Below the pieces are notes generated by a model, which was given only the letters and a program-made list of their open reading frames with translations, was not told where the DNA came from and did not search any database. Shown here in pieces: positions 54,881 through 63,568 of a stretch of 64,000 bases of DNA. Each line of letters starts with the position of its first letter. Within the stretch, counting starts at the first letter, position 1. Source of the DNA: Corynebacterium crudilactis (GTDB taxonomy: Bacteria; Actinomycetota; Actinomycetes; Mycobacteriales; Mycobacteriaceae); assembly GCF_001643015.1 (NCBI RefSeq), contig NZ_CP015622.1:2679358-2743357 (forward strand). Reading direction: 5' to 3'. Both the position numbers and the translations under genes were made by a program.

Positions 54881-55183
54881 ATGTCTCAACTACTAGTTTT
54901 TGAATTCCCTTCCACAGGACCTTTTGGCGCGGAAGCCGAAGCCGCATATAAAGACCTCGCTACCGATATTTCCCAGCAGCCCGGTCTCATTTGGAAAGTC
55001 TGGATAGAAGATCCACAACGCCAAGTCGCCGGTGGCGTTTACCTATTCACCGATACCGCCAGCGCGGAAGCCTATACAACTATGCACACCGCGCGCCTCA
55101 ACAGTTTTGGAATTACAAATATCACCGCGACCTCATACGAGGTCAACGAAGGTCTTTCCCTCATCGATCACGCACAGCTTTAA
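54881..55183 (+). CDS. YdhR-like putative monooxygenase
   Basis: Small ferredoxin-like-fold protein of the YdhR (PF08803) type, 100 residues. It reads LLVFEFPSTGPFGAEAEAAYKDLA, then PGLIWKVWIEDPQRQVAGGVYLFTD with the conserved W-K-x-W-x-E core, and ends in a short helix. Catalytic activity of this family is unproven. It stands alone, convergent with the large surface-protein gene, and its stop is followed four bases later by the inverted pair of the 11-base word. Confidence 0.82.
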   Translation: MSQLLVFEFPSTGPFGAEAEAAYKDLATDISQQPGLIWKVWIEDPQRQVAGGVYLFTDTASAEAYTTMHTARLNSFGITNITATSYEVNEGLSLIDHAQL

Positions 55184-55186
55184 CCC

Positions 55187-55232
55187 GCTTTTCGACGTCG
55201 CCTTCCGCCCACAGCAGGCGACGTCGATAAGC
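55187..55232. terminator. Bidirectional hairpin built from an inverted pair of the 11-base word
   Basis: GCTTTTCGACGTCGCC (55187-55202) and GGCGACGTCGATAAGC (55217-55232) pair at 15 of 16 positions around a 14-base loop; the only mismatch is at the free N of the word. It lies between two convergent genes. Each arm reads GCTTNTCGACG in the sense of the gene it follows. Confidence 0.8.
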
Positions 55233-55254
55233 GAAATCACTTCCCCCAGCAACG

Positions 55255-55296
55255 AAAAATCCCCGGCTCAGCTATGGAGGCTGAACCGGGGATTTT
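55255..55296 (-). terminator. Intrinsic terminator of the surface-protein gene
   Basis: AATCCCCGG (55258-55266) pairs with CCGGGGATT (55286-55294), extended by TCAGC with GCTGA. The reverse strand ends with TTTTT. Confidence 0.9.
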
Positions 55297-55307
55297 AAGG
55301 TTAAAAA

Positions 55308-58142
55308 CTAGCTAGAGCTGGAGCTGGAGTTGTCCATTCCACAAAGAACTGGAGTGGAGATCAGAGCAAGAGCTGCAGTAGCGAACAGTGCCTGGGAAAC
55401 CATGCGGTGATCGATTGCGTTAGCTGCATCGTTCAGGCCGCGGTTGATGTTGCGAACCCACTCAGGCTGGTGAGCACCACCGGTGGCGTTGATCAGTCCA
55501 CGCATCTGGCGATCAAGCTCAGCGCCGATGGACTTCATCAGTGGCTCAAGAGCTGGGCCAGCGATTGCGCCAACAGTTCCGAGAGCGATCAGCAGACCAG
55601 CAACGCCAGCTGCTGGGGAATCAAGGCACTGCTGCAGGAAGTCGGAAGAACCGTTGGAAGATCCATTCTCGTCTCCGCCGTTACCGTTGTCATCGCCGTC
55701 CTTGGTAACAACAAAGATGAAGGTTTTGGTGGAGGTTCCGCCTTCGTTGGTAGCGGTCACAGTAACGTCGTAAGAACCTGCGGTGTCCTTGCCAGGAGTT
55801 CCTTCAATCTTGCCAGTTTCAGGGTTGTAATCAACGCCATCTGGAAGACCGTCAACCTCAACGTTTGCATCCTCAGGAGTTACAACAACCTCGATTGGAT
55901 CGATTGCCTCCTCCTCCGGGCCTTCTGCATCCTCGATTGGAGCGATGGTAGGTGCATCAACCGTGCTATTTGGATCCTTGACCACAATTGTGAAGCCAGT
56001 AGATGCAGTCTTGCCTGCACTATTAGTAACAGTAACCGTTACATTGGAGGTACCAGCAACAGTTGGAGTACCGGAGATAACACCATCAGTGATGGTCACT
56101 TCTGCTGGCAGGCCACTTGCAGTTACTACTGCACCCTCTGGAGTGACAACAGTGTTGATCGGTGCAATCGCATCACCAAGATCGATGTTCTGATCAGCAA
56201 TATCAGCGATGGTTGGGTCAGCAGCAGCTACTGCAGCAACAGTAATCTCAAAGGTTTCAGTAACCGAACCAGACGCATTAGTCACAGTCACAGTAACAGT
56301 GCTATCCCCAACCTTCGTTGGCTTACCAGAAATAACACCATTCTCGTACTTCACGCCCTCAGGAAGACCAGCAACCTCCACCGTCACTCCCTCAGGAGCC
56401 ACAACCGGAGTCACGTCCTTAATGGAGTCACCCAAAGTAATGTTCTGATCAGCAATCGCCTCAATAGTCGGCTTATCAACTGCAGCAACATCCAATGCCG
56501 AAACATAAGAGTTTGCGATTGGCAGGTTTACGGCGCCGCTTAGTACATCAACTTCAAGTGCAGAAACCCGGTATAGGCCAGCCTCTTCATCTTGCTTATT
56601 GACAGTTACAGCCACCAATGGACCAAGCACATCTTCAAGTACTGGATTCAAGCTGACAAGCACTTCATCCAACAATGGATCAAGCGAACTCAAGAGTCCC
56701 GAAACAACGGTGCTTCCGGTATTAAAGAGAGCATCATTAAGGGTTCCACCAAGAGATCCGAGCAGCCCAACGATCACATCTACAACGCCTGCGACAAGGT
56801 TCCCAGCGATTGGAAGACCAAGCAAACCACCAAGATCTCGATATACATAATCAGACTTAGCGCCCTCATACGTTGCCTTATCATTAGTCGTCTGCGCGTT
56901 AGGGTTCAATAGCCCCGCTAATGTAGTCTTCACCTCAGCAGAAGCAAGAACTCCCGACAGTGGCTTAAGCGCAATGGAAACCTCAGTATCATTCAAGGCA
57001 CCACCCTCTGCTCCAAGGATGTTCTGCACACGAGCCATCAAACCATTCGGGTTCTCTGCTGGACTTGCGGTCAGCAGGCTGGTGACAGTATCCGTAATCT
57101 GAGTGATCTGAGCAGAGGTCAGCAAATTAGTGTTTGCAGGCTGACCATTAAGATTTCCACCGTGGAGCATCTCCAAATCAACGAGAATCTCACCAGTCTT
57201 CAGATCAATCGAGACCAGCCCACTGTTATCCTTCAATTCGCCATCAATAATAGCGTCAACGAGCTCATTAACAGGAACGTCAACAGTAAGCTCCAAGCCC
57301 AGAGCTGCACTGACCAATGGGTTGCTTAGAACACCATCAAGTACTCCACTCTCATCCAGCAGCGTCTCAAGAACAGAGTCCAAGCCACCGACAACAGTTT
57401 GCAGTTCGCTAACCACATCTTCAACCAGTGGGGACTTGATTCGTGCCTTCGCATCAGCAATCTGGTACTCACGAGTGATTTCAGTACCATTCTTGGAAGC
57501 GTAGGAACTCAATGCTCCGAGTTCAAGCTGCGCTGAAGCAACATCAGTCAGATCTACAGTGTTTCCAAGCAGCTTCGTCAAGTCAATAGTGGCATTGCCC
57601 CCATTGCCTCCATCACTATCCAAATCCAGCGTGCCACTATCACTAATAACACCGACAGAAGCTACAGCGTTTGTTTGAGATGGAGCATTCGCAAACGCGC
57701 CAAGAAGTCCAAGGTTGCCCTTCAGCAAGCTATCTCCGGCATCTGAAAATAGAGGGATTTCCAGACCTGATCCAAGATTTAGGTTGAGAGATTCTAATAG
57801 CTCAATCTCCAAGTTTGAAGGTGTAGCAGCTTGTCCGTTATCAGCGACACCCTTCCAAGACTGTTCAGCCTCAAGAGCAGAAAGAATCTCGCCTACGCTA
57901 AGGCCAGTTGTTGATGCAAGAAGACCTTTTTCATCAAGCAGTCGCAGGTTCAAAAGGTCAGAAAACGCATATGCAGATGCAGTCGCAGGAATTTCCTGCG
58001 CCTGCGCGATTGCGGTGGTTGGCAAAAGTGGGTGTGCAGGAACTGCTACGAGTACTCCACCAAGCATTGCGGTGCTGGTGATGGTTGCGATACCGATGCG
58101 CATGCTGCGGCTAAGTGCAGATGCAGACTTCTTAATTTTCAC
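55308..58142 (-). CDS. Large secreted surface protein, choice-of-anchor type with Ig-like repeats
   Basis: Predicted cell-surface protein of 944 residues. It has a signal peptide (about 1-47, ending AIAQAQ) and a long Leu/Asp/Asn-rich region of about 500 residues resembling the choice-of-anchor G type. Three Ig-like repeats follow, starting near 555, 639 and 731, each beginning P-T-I-x-x-I and containing GLPxGVxY-type and GTP turns. Next is a Gly/Asn/Asp/Ser linker and a C-terminal domain with two hydrophobic helices, ending in SSSSSS. One Cys lies before the first helix and one after the second. No LPXTG is present. The GTG start at 58142 has GGAGG upstream. The role (adhesion or envelope structure) is inferred. 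Confidence 0.78.
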   Translation of the reverse strand: MKIKKSASALSRSMRIGIATITSTAMLGGVLVAVPAHPLLPTTAIAQAQEIPATASAYAFSDLLNLRLLDEKGLLASTTGLSVGEILSALEAEQSWKGVADNGQAATPSNLEIELLESLNLNLGSGLEIPLFSDAGDSLLKGNLGLLGAFANAPSQTNAVASVGVISDSGTLDLDSDGGNGGNATIDLTKLLGNTVDLTDVASAQLELGALSSYASKNGTEITREYQIADAKARIKSPLVEDVVSELQTVVGGLDSVLETLLDESGVLDGVLSNPLVSAALGLELTVDVPVNELVDAIIDGELKDNSGLVSIDLKTGEILVDLEMLHGGNLNGQPANTNLLTSAQITQITDTVTSLLTASPAENPNGLMARVQNILGAEGGALNDTEVSIALKPLSGVLASAEVKTTLAGLLNPNAQTTNDKATYEGAKSDYVYRDLGGLLGLPIAGNLVAGVVDVIVGLLGSLGGTLNDALFNTGSTVVSGLLSSLDPLLDEVLVSLNPVLEDVLGPLVAVTVNKQDEEAGLYRVSALEVDVLSGAVNLPIANSYVSALDVAAVDKPTIEAIADQNITLGDSIKDVTPVVAPEGVTVEVAGLPEGVKYENGVISGKPTKVGDSTVTVTVTNASGSVTETFEITVAAVAAADPTIADIADQNIDLGDAIAPINTVVTPEGAVVTASGLPAEVTITDGVISGTPTVAGTSNVTVTVTNSAGKTASTGFTIVVKDPNSTVDAPTIAPIEDAEGPEEEAIDPIEVVVTPEDANVEVDGLPDGVDYNPETGKIEGTPGKDTAGSYDVTVTATNEGGTSTKTFIFVVTKDGDDNGNGGDENGSSNGSSDFLQQCLDSPAAGVAGLLIALGTVGAIAGPALEPLMKSIGAELDRQMRGLINATGGAHQPEWVRNINRGLNDAANAIDHRMVSQALFATAALALISTPVLCGMDNSSSSSS

Positions 58143-58817
58143 TGGTCCTCCGTCAGGATTAATTAACTAGCGCCCGCCCGCTGGGTATGTCCACCAGATG
58201 GGGTTTGTTGCATAATTTCCGTTCATGCAATCCATGCAACAGGCTATCCCAATCTGAAAGTAAATCTATGGAAAATACTTTCGATAATATTAATACTACC
58301 TAGGAATAATTCCCCGTACTTTATCTATCTGTTATGAAAAACCCTGCTCAGAACATAAATTTACCCTCAGTAAAATTGAAGAAAATCTGTGCATAGGCTT
58401 ATAAATATCAAGCAAAAAACAGTGTGTTTTACCCCCAAAACCTTACCCCCCATTTTGATCGTACCTGCACTACCAGGCGTTTTTTCATGCCATTCACACA
58501 GTAAATTAAGTTCGCTCGATGAGCATGCAATCGTTACCAAAATACTGCCCTACTAGGATATTCACACCTTGAGGCTTGAAAGAAAGTGAAACTAGCCTAT
58601 TTCCACAGCCGGTAAAGAAATATTTTTCAGATACTTTTGCACAGCATCTCCTAAGCTATATCTCGATGATTGAAACTCAGCTTTTTCATATTTTTTTACA
58701 AAACTAAAGAATATTTGGCCTTCAAATACCGAAAATCTCCGAAACACTAGCGTTATCTTTAAATTTCTCAGATAATAGAAATTATGTTCTATAGTGTTTT
58801 AGGGGGTGCTGAAATGC

Positions 58818-58855
58818 AAAAAACGCCGCACCCACAGGAGTGTGGGTGGGCGTCG
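58818..58855 (-). terminator. Intrinsic terminator of the cys operon
   Basis: CGCC and CACCCACA (58824-58836) pair with TGTGGGTG and GGCG (58841-58852) around a four-base loop; the reverse strand continues with TTTTTT (58818-58823). It starts about 10 bases after the cysZ stop. Confidence 0.9.
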
Positions 58856-58861
58856 ATAAGC
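58851..58861 (+). repeat. Dispersed word CGTCGANAAGC, intergenic copy
   Basis: Reads CGTCGATAAGC; on the cysZ strand it is GCTTATCGACG and its last bases form the 5' foot of the terminator stem. Confidence 0.8.
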
Positions 58862-58865
58862 AGTT

Positions 58866-59795
58866 TTAAGAGCTTTTAACTCTTTGAGTCTCGGGCTCTG
58901 AAGCAAGCTCGCTGGAAATGGATTCGTTGATGAGGTTTTTGCGGTAGCGGTGGAAACCTAGGTAGGTCAGCGGCAGGCCGATGAGCAGAACCGTGATCTG
59001 GACAAGGCTAGTGGGGATGAAATCTAGTCCCACTATGTTGAGTACCTTCGGCAGGTTTAATGCCACGATTAAAGTGCCGACAAAACCGCCAAGTACTGTG
59101 GCGTTGATGCGGGAAATCATCCAGGCGCCGATGGGAGCAGCAATTGCACCGCCAATGAGCAATGCGAGAACTGCAGCCAAGTTAGCTACGAGATCTTCCC
59201 AAAGTCCCAGCATAAAGCCGAGAGTGGCTGCCAACGAAACCAAGAATTCTGCGGTATTAACTGTGCCCACTACTTTGCGAGGTTCGGTGCGCCCCAAGGA
59301 AAGCAATGTTGAGGTGGTTACCGGACCCCAACCACCACCACCGGAAGCATCAACAAAACCGCCAACAAGTCCGAGTCCGCCTAAAAAGCCTTTGCCGTGG
59401 GGCCGATCCGAATAGTTCCTGCGCACGCGGCCTTTGCTGAAACGCCACACCAGATTCATACCGATCAGCGCCAGAATCAACGAGGTAATGGGTGCTGCTG
59501 CTTCGGTGGAAATATTGGACAAAAATGTGGCGCCGGCAAATGCTCCGAGGGCTCCTGGAATACCCAGGCGCATGACCACTCGCCAATCCACATTGCCGAA
59601 TTTCCAGTGGCTTAATCCGGATACAAAAGTGGTGCCAACTTCTGCTGTGTGCACCACAGCAGAAGCCTGTGCAGGGCCTAGACCAGCGAGCATAATGAGA
59701 ATGGTGGTGGAAGTGACGCCGAATCCCATGCCGAGGCCACCATCAACAAGCTGTGCTGCAACACCTGCGAGGGCAATAAAAATCAATGTCTGCAT
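58866..59795 (-). CDS. cysZ: TauE/SafE-family permease, probable sulfate importer
   Basis: Membrane permease of the TauE/SafE family, proposed in C. glutamicum to bring in sulfate for the assimilatory pathway. The 309 residues have about eight hydrophobic segments with family landmarks LVDGGLGMGFGVTSTTIL and FVDASGGGGWGPVTTSTLL (the two repeats) and HTAEVGTTFVSGLSHWKFGN. The C-terminus is hydrophilic. It is the last gene of the operon, 20 bases after cysY, and ends at a strong terminator. The sulfate role is from context and prior knowledge. Confidence 0.87.
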   Translation of the reverse strand: MQTLIFIALAGVAAQLVDGGLGMGFGVTSTTILIMLAGLGPAQASAVVHTAEVGTTFVSGLSHWKFGNVDWRVVMRLGIPGALGAFAGATFLSNISTEAAAPITSLILALIGMNLVWRFSKGRVRRNYSDRPHGKGFLGGLGLVGGFVDASGGGGWGPVTTSTLLSLGRTEPRKVVGTVNTAEFLVSLAATLGFMLGLWEDLVANLAAVLALLIGGAIAAPIGAWMISRINATVLGGFVGTLIVALNLPKVLNIVGLDFIPTSLVQITVLLIGLPLTYLGFHRYRKNLINESISSELASEPETQRVKSS

Positions 59796-59815
59796 AGCCG
59801 TTTTCCTTAGATAGG

Positions 59816-60541
59816 TTAGATCTGTGCCAGCAGTGCGCTCAGTGCAGCGTGATAACGGGCTGCAACAAGTGGTGCGAGGTCGGTGGTCAAAGGCTCCGAA
59901 TAGCTAAAGTTTGTGCCGATGGACGCTGCAATATTTGCCGATTGATCAAGAACTCGATCCAGCAACAGCCCCTCAGTAACAAAGAGGGGAAGGATATGAA
60001 TTGCCTTGTGCTTGGCGGCGACTTCCATAACGCCAGCTCCGCCAGCTCCCGGTCCGCCGGTTGCCGGAACGACTTCCACGGCATAGCCAGTTAAAAGGGA
60101 GACAGTGTGGGCTAGCTCAATCACTGATTCATTTGCCACCACATTTGAGCTGCCCACGGAATACAAAATCACGTGAGCATCTGCCGGTGCATCCGCACGT
60201 AACTTCTGTGCCAAGACAGAGGCAACATCAGAACCAGTACCAAGATGTGGGCCGACTAAAAGTTCCACTCCGTACTTTTCCGAAGCATCTTTCACCGCTG
60301 CAGGAACATCAATTTTTGCGTGGTATGCATTGCTAAAGAGCAAAGGCACCAATGCTGCCCTGGTTACGCCTTCCGCACTGAGCGTTGCCACCACTTCATC
60401 AAGTGAAGGATCTGCAAGCTCAAGGTGTGCTTCCACAGCTGGAATATCCAACATTCGTCCGGCCTCTGCCGTCAGGGCAGTAATACCTGCAGCTGCGGAC
60501 TTCTTGCGGGAACCGTGGGAAAGCGTAATCAAAGGGATCAT
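59816..60541 (-). CDS. cysY: Sirohydrochlorin ferrochelatase-like protein (CbiX type)
   Basis: Predicted to insert iron into sirohydrochlorin, the last step to sirohaem, the cofactor of sulfite reductase CysI. The 241 residues contain two CbiX-like halves: ITLSHGSRKKSAAAGI with the metal-binding His, VPLLFSNAYHAKIDVPAAV with a second His, and HVILYSVGSSNV in the second half. The gene lies 29 bases after cysN and 20 before cysZ. Placement inside the sulfate operon supports the sirohaem role. Confidence 0.88.
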   Translation of the reverse strand: MIPLITLSHGSRKKSAAAGITALTAEAGRMLDIPAVEAHLELADPSLDEVVATLSAEGVTRAALVPLLFSNAYHAKIDVPAAVKDASEKYGVELLVGPHLGTGSDVASVLAQKLRADAPADAHVILYSVGSSNVVANESVIELAHTVSLLTGYAVEVVPATGGPGAGGAGVMEVAAKHKAIHILPLFVTEGLLLDRVLDQSANIAASIGTNFSYSEPLTTDLAPLVAARYHAALSALLAQI

Positions 60542-60570
60542 GAGAGAGGTGTCCTAAAAGGGATGCTGGT

Positions 60571-61872
60571 CTAGATGGACCAGTTGTTGCGCAGTCGGTG
60601 TCCAACCAAACCTGCAGCGAGGGTATCGCCAGAGGATTGATCAATAAGAAGGAAGGATCCAATTGCGCCGCGAGCAGCGTAATCTTCTACTTCCAATTCG
60701 CCTGCAACATCGATGCGCACGTGAGCAATGTCATTGAGGCCATAGGTTTCAGGTGCTTCGTTATCGTTTCGGCCATCGATGTCCAAGACACGCTCGATGC
60801 CGGAAACTCGTCCACGGAGCAGTTCGGTGCCGTAGCGCACCTTCACTGCTGCACCTGGTTTGATGGTGCGATCAGCAAGACCAACCACGGTGGCATTGAA
60901 AGAACGAACAGCTTCTGGGCGGTCTTCGCCAGAGATGAGCTCGCCGCGGATCAGATCGATTTCCTGAGCCAGACGAAGCACCACGGCATCGCCGACGGCT
61001 GCGGTCTGCAAAGGACCATCAGCGGAATCAATATGAGTTACTTCGGTTGTGCGTCCCTCAGGCAGATACACGGTATCGCCAACAGACACAGAGCCAGCGT
61101 TAATGGTTCCGGCGTAGCCACGGTAATCAGAGGCATGTTCGCGGACAACGTACTGAATTGGAAAGCGGAAGCCCAGGTCATGTGCACGACCACGGGAAAC
61201 CTCAACGTTTTCCAAAATCTCCAGCACGGTAGGGCCGGTGTACCAATCCATGTTGGTGGACGCTTCAGCAACATTGTCGCCCTTGAGCGCAGAGATTGGC
61301 ACAACATGGGTGTCAGTGACATCCAGAGCGGAAGCCAAACCAACGAATTCCTTCTCAATGCCGCGGAAGATTTCTTCGCTGTAATCCACAAGGTCAATCT
61401 TGTTGACAGCCAGAATCACAGTGCGCACGCCCAACAGCGCAGCTACGGACAGGTGGCGGCGGGTCTGCTCGACGACGCCGTGGCGGGCGTCGACAAGCAA
61501 AACAACAACCTGGGAGGTGGACACACCGGTGACGGTATTGCGGGTGTACTGCACGTGGCCTGGGGTATCAGCCAGGATGAAGGTGCGGCGATCGGTGGCG
61601 AAGTAGCGGTAAGCAACATCGATGGTGATGCCCTGCTCGCGCTCAGCACGCAGGCCATCCACCAGGAGGGAAAGGTCTAGGCCTTCAAAACCACGGTCAG
61701 CGGAGGTGCGCTCCACGGAAGCCAGCTGATCAGCCAAGACAGACTTGGTGTCATGCAGCAGACGTCCCACGAAGGTGGACTTGCCATCATCAACGGAACC
61801 AGCCGTGCATAGACGCAGTGTTTCGCGAGTAGCAATCTTTTCAGATGCTTTATTTAAGGTTGGAGCAGTCAT
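60571..61872 (-). CDS. cysN: Sulfate adenylyltransferase subunit 1 (GTPase)
   Basis: GTPase subunit of ATP sulfurylase; with CysD it makes adenosine 5'-phosphosulfate from sulfate and ATP. The 433 residues have the P-loop GSVDDGKST, switch sequences REQGITIDVAYRYF and DTPGHVQYTRN, and NKIDLVDY, then two beta-barrel domains. No APS kinase domain is fused, in line with reduction of APS directly by CysH. Its ATG overlaps the cysD stop by one base (TGATG). A copy of the 11-base word lies at 61488-61498. Confidence 0.96.
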   Translation of the reverse strand: MTAPTLNKASEKIATRETLRLCTAGSVDDGKSTFVGRLLHDTKSVLADQLASVERTSADRGFEGLDLSLLVDGLRAEREQGITIDVAYRYFATDRRTFILADTPGHVQYTRNTVTGVSTSQVVVLLVDARHGVVEQTRRHLSVAALLGVRTVILAVNKIDLVDYSEEIFRGIEKEFVGLASALDVTDTHVVPISALKGDNVAEASTNMDWYTGPTVLEILENVEVSRGRAHDLGFRFPIQYVVREHASDYRGYAGTINAGSVSVGDTVYLPEGRTTEVTHIDSADGPLQTAAVGDAVVLRLAQEIDLIRGELISGEDRPEAVRSFNATVVGLADRTIKPGAAVKVRYGTELLRGRVSGIERVLDIDGRNDNEAPETYGLNDIAHVRIDVAGELEVEDYAARGAIGSFLLIDQSSGDTLAAGLVGHRLRNNWSI

Positions 61873-62786
61873 CAGAAGTAGCCTTCCTTCTTGCGGTCTT
61901 CCATGGCGGATTCGCTGAGGCGGTCATCGGCGCGGGTTGCGCCACGTTCGGTCAAGGTGGAGGTTGCGATCTCTTCGATCACATCGTCAATGGTGCGAGC
62001 TTCCGAAAGCACAGCACCGGTGCAGGACATATCGCCAACGGTGCGGTAGCGGACAGTCTTGGTGACGATCTCCTCGCCTTTCTTTGGTCCACCCCACTCA
62101 CCAGCGGTCAGCCACATGCCATCGCGTTCAAAAACATCACGATCGTGGGAGAAGTAAATCGGTGGGAGCTCAATGCCACGCGCACCGATGTACTCCCAGA
62201 TATCTGCTTCAGTCCAGTTGGAGATAGGGAAAACACGGATGTTTTCACCAGGCAGGTGGCCACCGTTGTACAAGGTCCACAGCTCAGGACGCTGGCGGCG
62301 AGGATCCCAACCACCGAAAGAGTCACGCACAGAGAACACGCGTTCCTTGGCACGAGCACGCTCTTCATCGCGGCGAGCTCCACCAAGCACAGCGTCATAG
62401 CCTTGCTCAGCGATGGTTTCTACCAGTGGCACGGTCTGCAGTGGGTTGCGGGTGCCATCTGGACGTTCCTGCAAATCACCGCGGTCGATCCAGTCTTGGA
62501 CCTTAGCCACACGCAGGCGAGCGCCAGTGCGTTCTACCAGGTTGTCGCGGAATTCGAGCACCTCTGGGAAGTTGTGGCCGGTGTCCACGTGGAGCAGTTC
62601 AAAAGGAACCGCAGCTGGTGCGAAAGCACGTCGTGCAAGTTCATAGACAACCACGGAATCTTTTCCGCCAGAAAACAGCAGGCCGATTTTATCGAATTGG
62701 CCCGCTACCTCGCGGAGGATGTGGATGGATTCATTTTCAAGATCTTTAAGGTGTGGAGATAGTTCTGATGCAACGGTTGTGGTCAT
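61872..62786 (-). CDS. cysD: Sulfate adenylyltransferase subunit 2
   Basis: Catalytic adenylylating subunit of ATP sulfurylase. The 304 residues contain the PP-loop SGGKDS in IGLLFSGGKDSVVVYELA, HVDTGHNFPEVLEFRD, DAVLGGARRDEERARAKERVFS and the C-terminal region SAMEDRKKEGYF typical of CysD. The ATG at 62786 overlaps the cysH stop as ATGA; 13 further codons upstream are in the cysH tail and are not used. Coupled on both sides. Confidence 0.96.
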   Translation of the reverse strand: MTTTVASELSPHLKDLENESIHILREVAGQFDKIGLLFSGGKDSVVVYELARRAFAPAAVPFELLHVDTGHNFPEVLEFRDNLVERTGARLRVAKVQDWIDRGDLQERPDGTRNPLQTVPLVETIAEQGYDAVLGGARRDEERARAKERVFSVRDSFGGWDPRRQRPELWTLYNGGHLPGENIRVFPISNWTEADIWEYIGARGIELPPIYFSHDRDVFERDGMWLTAGEWGGPKKGEEIVTKTVRYRTVGDMSCTGAVLSEARTIDDVIEEIATSTLTERGATRADDRLSESAMEDRKKEGYF

Positions 62787-63568
62787 GAGTGAAGTCCGCA
62801 TTCTGTCTTGGCGTTTCCAGCCCAACGGCCGGCCCTAGGGTCTTGTCCTTCAGCAACAGGAAGGGTGCAGGTTTCGCATCCAATGGATGGATAGCCCTGA
62901 TGGGTAAGTGGGTGATCAATGAGGTTGTTATCGACGATGAACTGGTTGGTTTCTTCCAATGACCAGGTGATAATCGGAGAAATCTTCAGTCTGCCGGTAG
63001 CATCCAAACTCAGCGCAGGAGCTTGGGCGCGAGTCGGCCCATCATCGCGGCGCAGGCCAGTAATCCAACCGGAGTACGGGCTTAACGACGCCGCCAGTGG
63101 CTCAACCTTGCGCATCCGGCAACATGCTGTCGGATTGTTGCGATACAGGTTGAGACCATAAATGGAATCCTGCTCAGTCCGCTTCAGAATCGGCAGCGCC
63201 GTGACCAGAGTCTGTGAATAGCGGGCATCAACATCGCGGGCCACCTCGAGGGTTTCCTTGAAGTGATATCCGGTATCCAAAAACAGGAAATCTGCTTCCG
63301 GTAAATGCCGCGACGCAAGTTCCGCCAGCACAGTGTTTTCCATGCTCAGCGTCACCGCGATAGCACCAGGTGCGTGCTCAGCAGTCCATTCCAGGATCTC
63401 TTGCGCGCTGGCGTCATACAACGCCGCAGCATGCTTTTCGACGAGCTCCTCGTTACGTTGCGCCACCTCAAGTGACAACGGCTCCGTACTACGAGGTCCC
63501 TCCGGTGAGACCTCAGGATCTTTAATTGATCCAGTGTTTTTCAGGGCATTAACTACTTGAAAACTCAT
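62783..63568 (-). CDS. cysH: Adenylylsulfate (APS) reductase
   Basis: Reduces APS to sulfite. The 261 residues have a PP-loop-like region (APGAIAVTLSMENTVLAELA), and the iron-sulfur ligands CC in NPTACCRMRKVEPL and C-x2-C in GCETCTLPV. Presence of both pairs marks the 4Fe-4S APS-reducing class rather than the PAPS enzyme. The C-terminus KTECGLHS carries the catalytic Cys. ATGA overlaps join it to cysX upstream and cysD downstream. Confidence 0.96.
   Translation of the reverse strand: MSFQVVNALKNTGSIKDPEVSPEGPRSTEPLSLEVAQRNEELVEKHAAALYDASAQEILEWTAEHAPGAIAVTLSMENTVLAELASRHLPEADFLFLDTGYHFKETLEVARDVDARYSQTLVTALPILKRTEQDSIYGLNLYRNNPTACCRMRKVEPLAASLSPYSGWITGLRRDDGPTRAQAPALSLDATGRLKISPIITWSLEETNQFIVDNNLIDHPLTHQGYPSIGCETCTLPVAEGQDPRAGRWAGNAKTECGLHS

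Larger units (their letters stand above)
58143..58865. other. Long A/T-rich region upstream of the surface-protein gene
   Basis: These 723 bases hold no supported gene. The part from about 58240 to 58800 is clearly richer in A/T than its surroundings. An inverted repeat GTTGCAT / ATGCAAC lies around 58208-58242. The right end holds the cys operon terminator. The length suggests a complex promoter for the surface protein, but I cannot point to a specific regulator site. Confidence 0.5.

Noticed and set aside
55407-56543. A 378-codon forward open frame under the surface protein gene
   Set aside because: Antisense to Ig-like repeats and rich in Cys/Ser/Asn; it is explained by the repeat codons of the real gene.
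705-63443. Reading the 11-base word as a KOPS or other replichore-oriented segregation signal, or as parS
   Set aside because: Orientation is mixed along the window (8 to 12) and follows transcription rather than one chromosome direction; it does not resemble TGTTTCACGTGAAACA.
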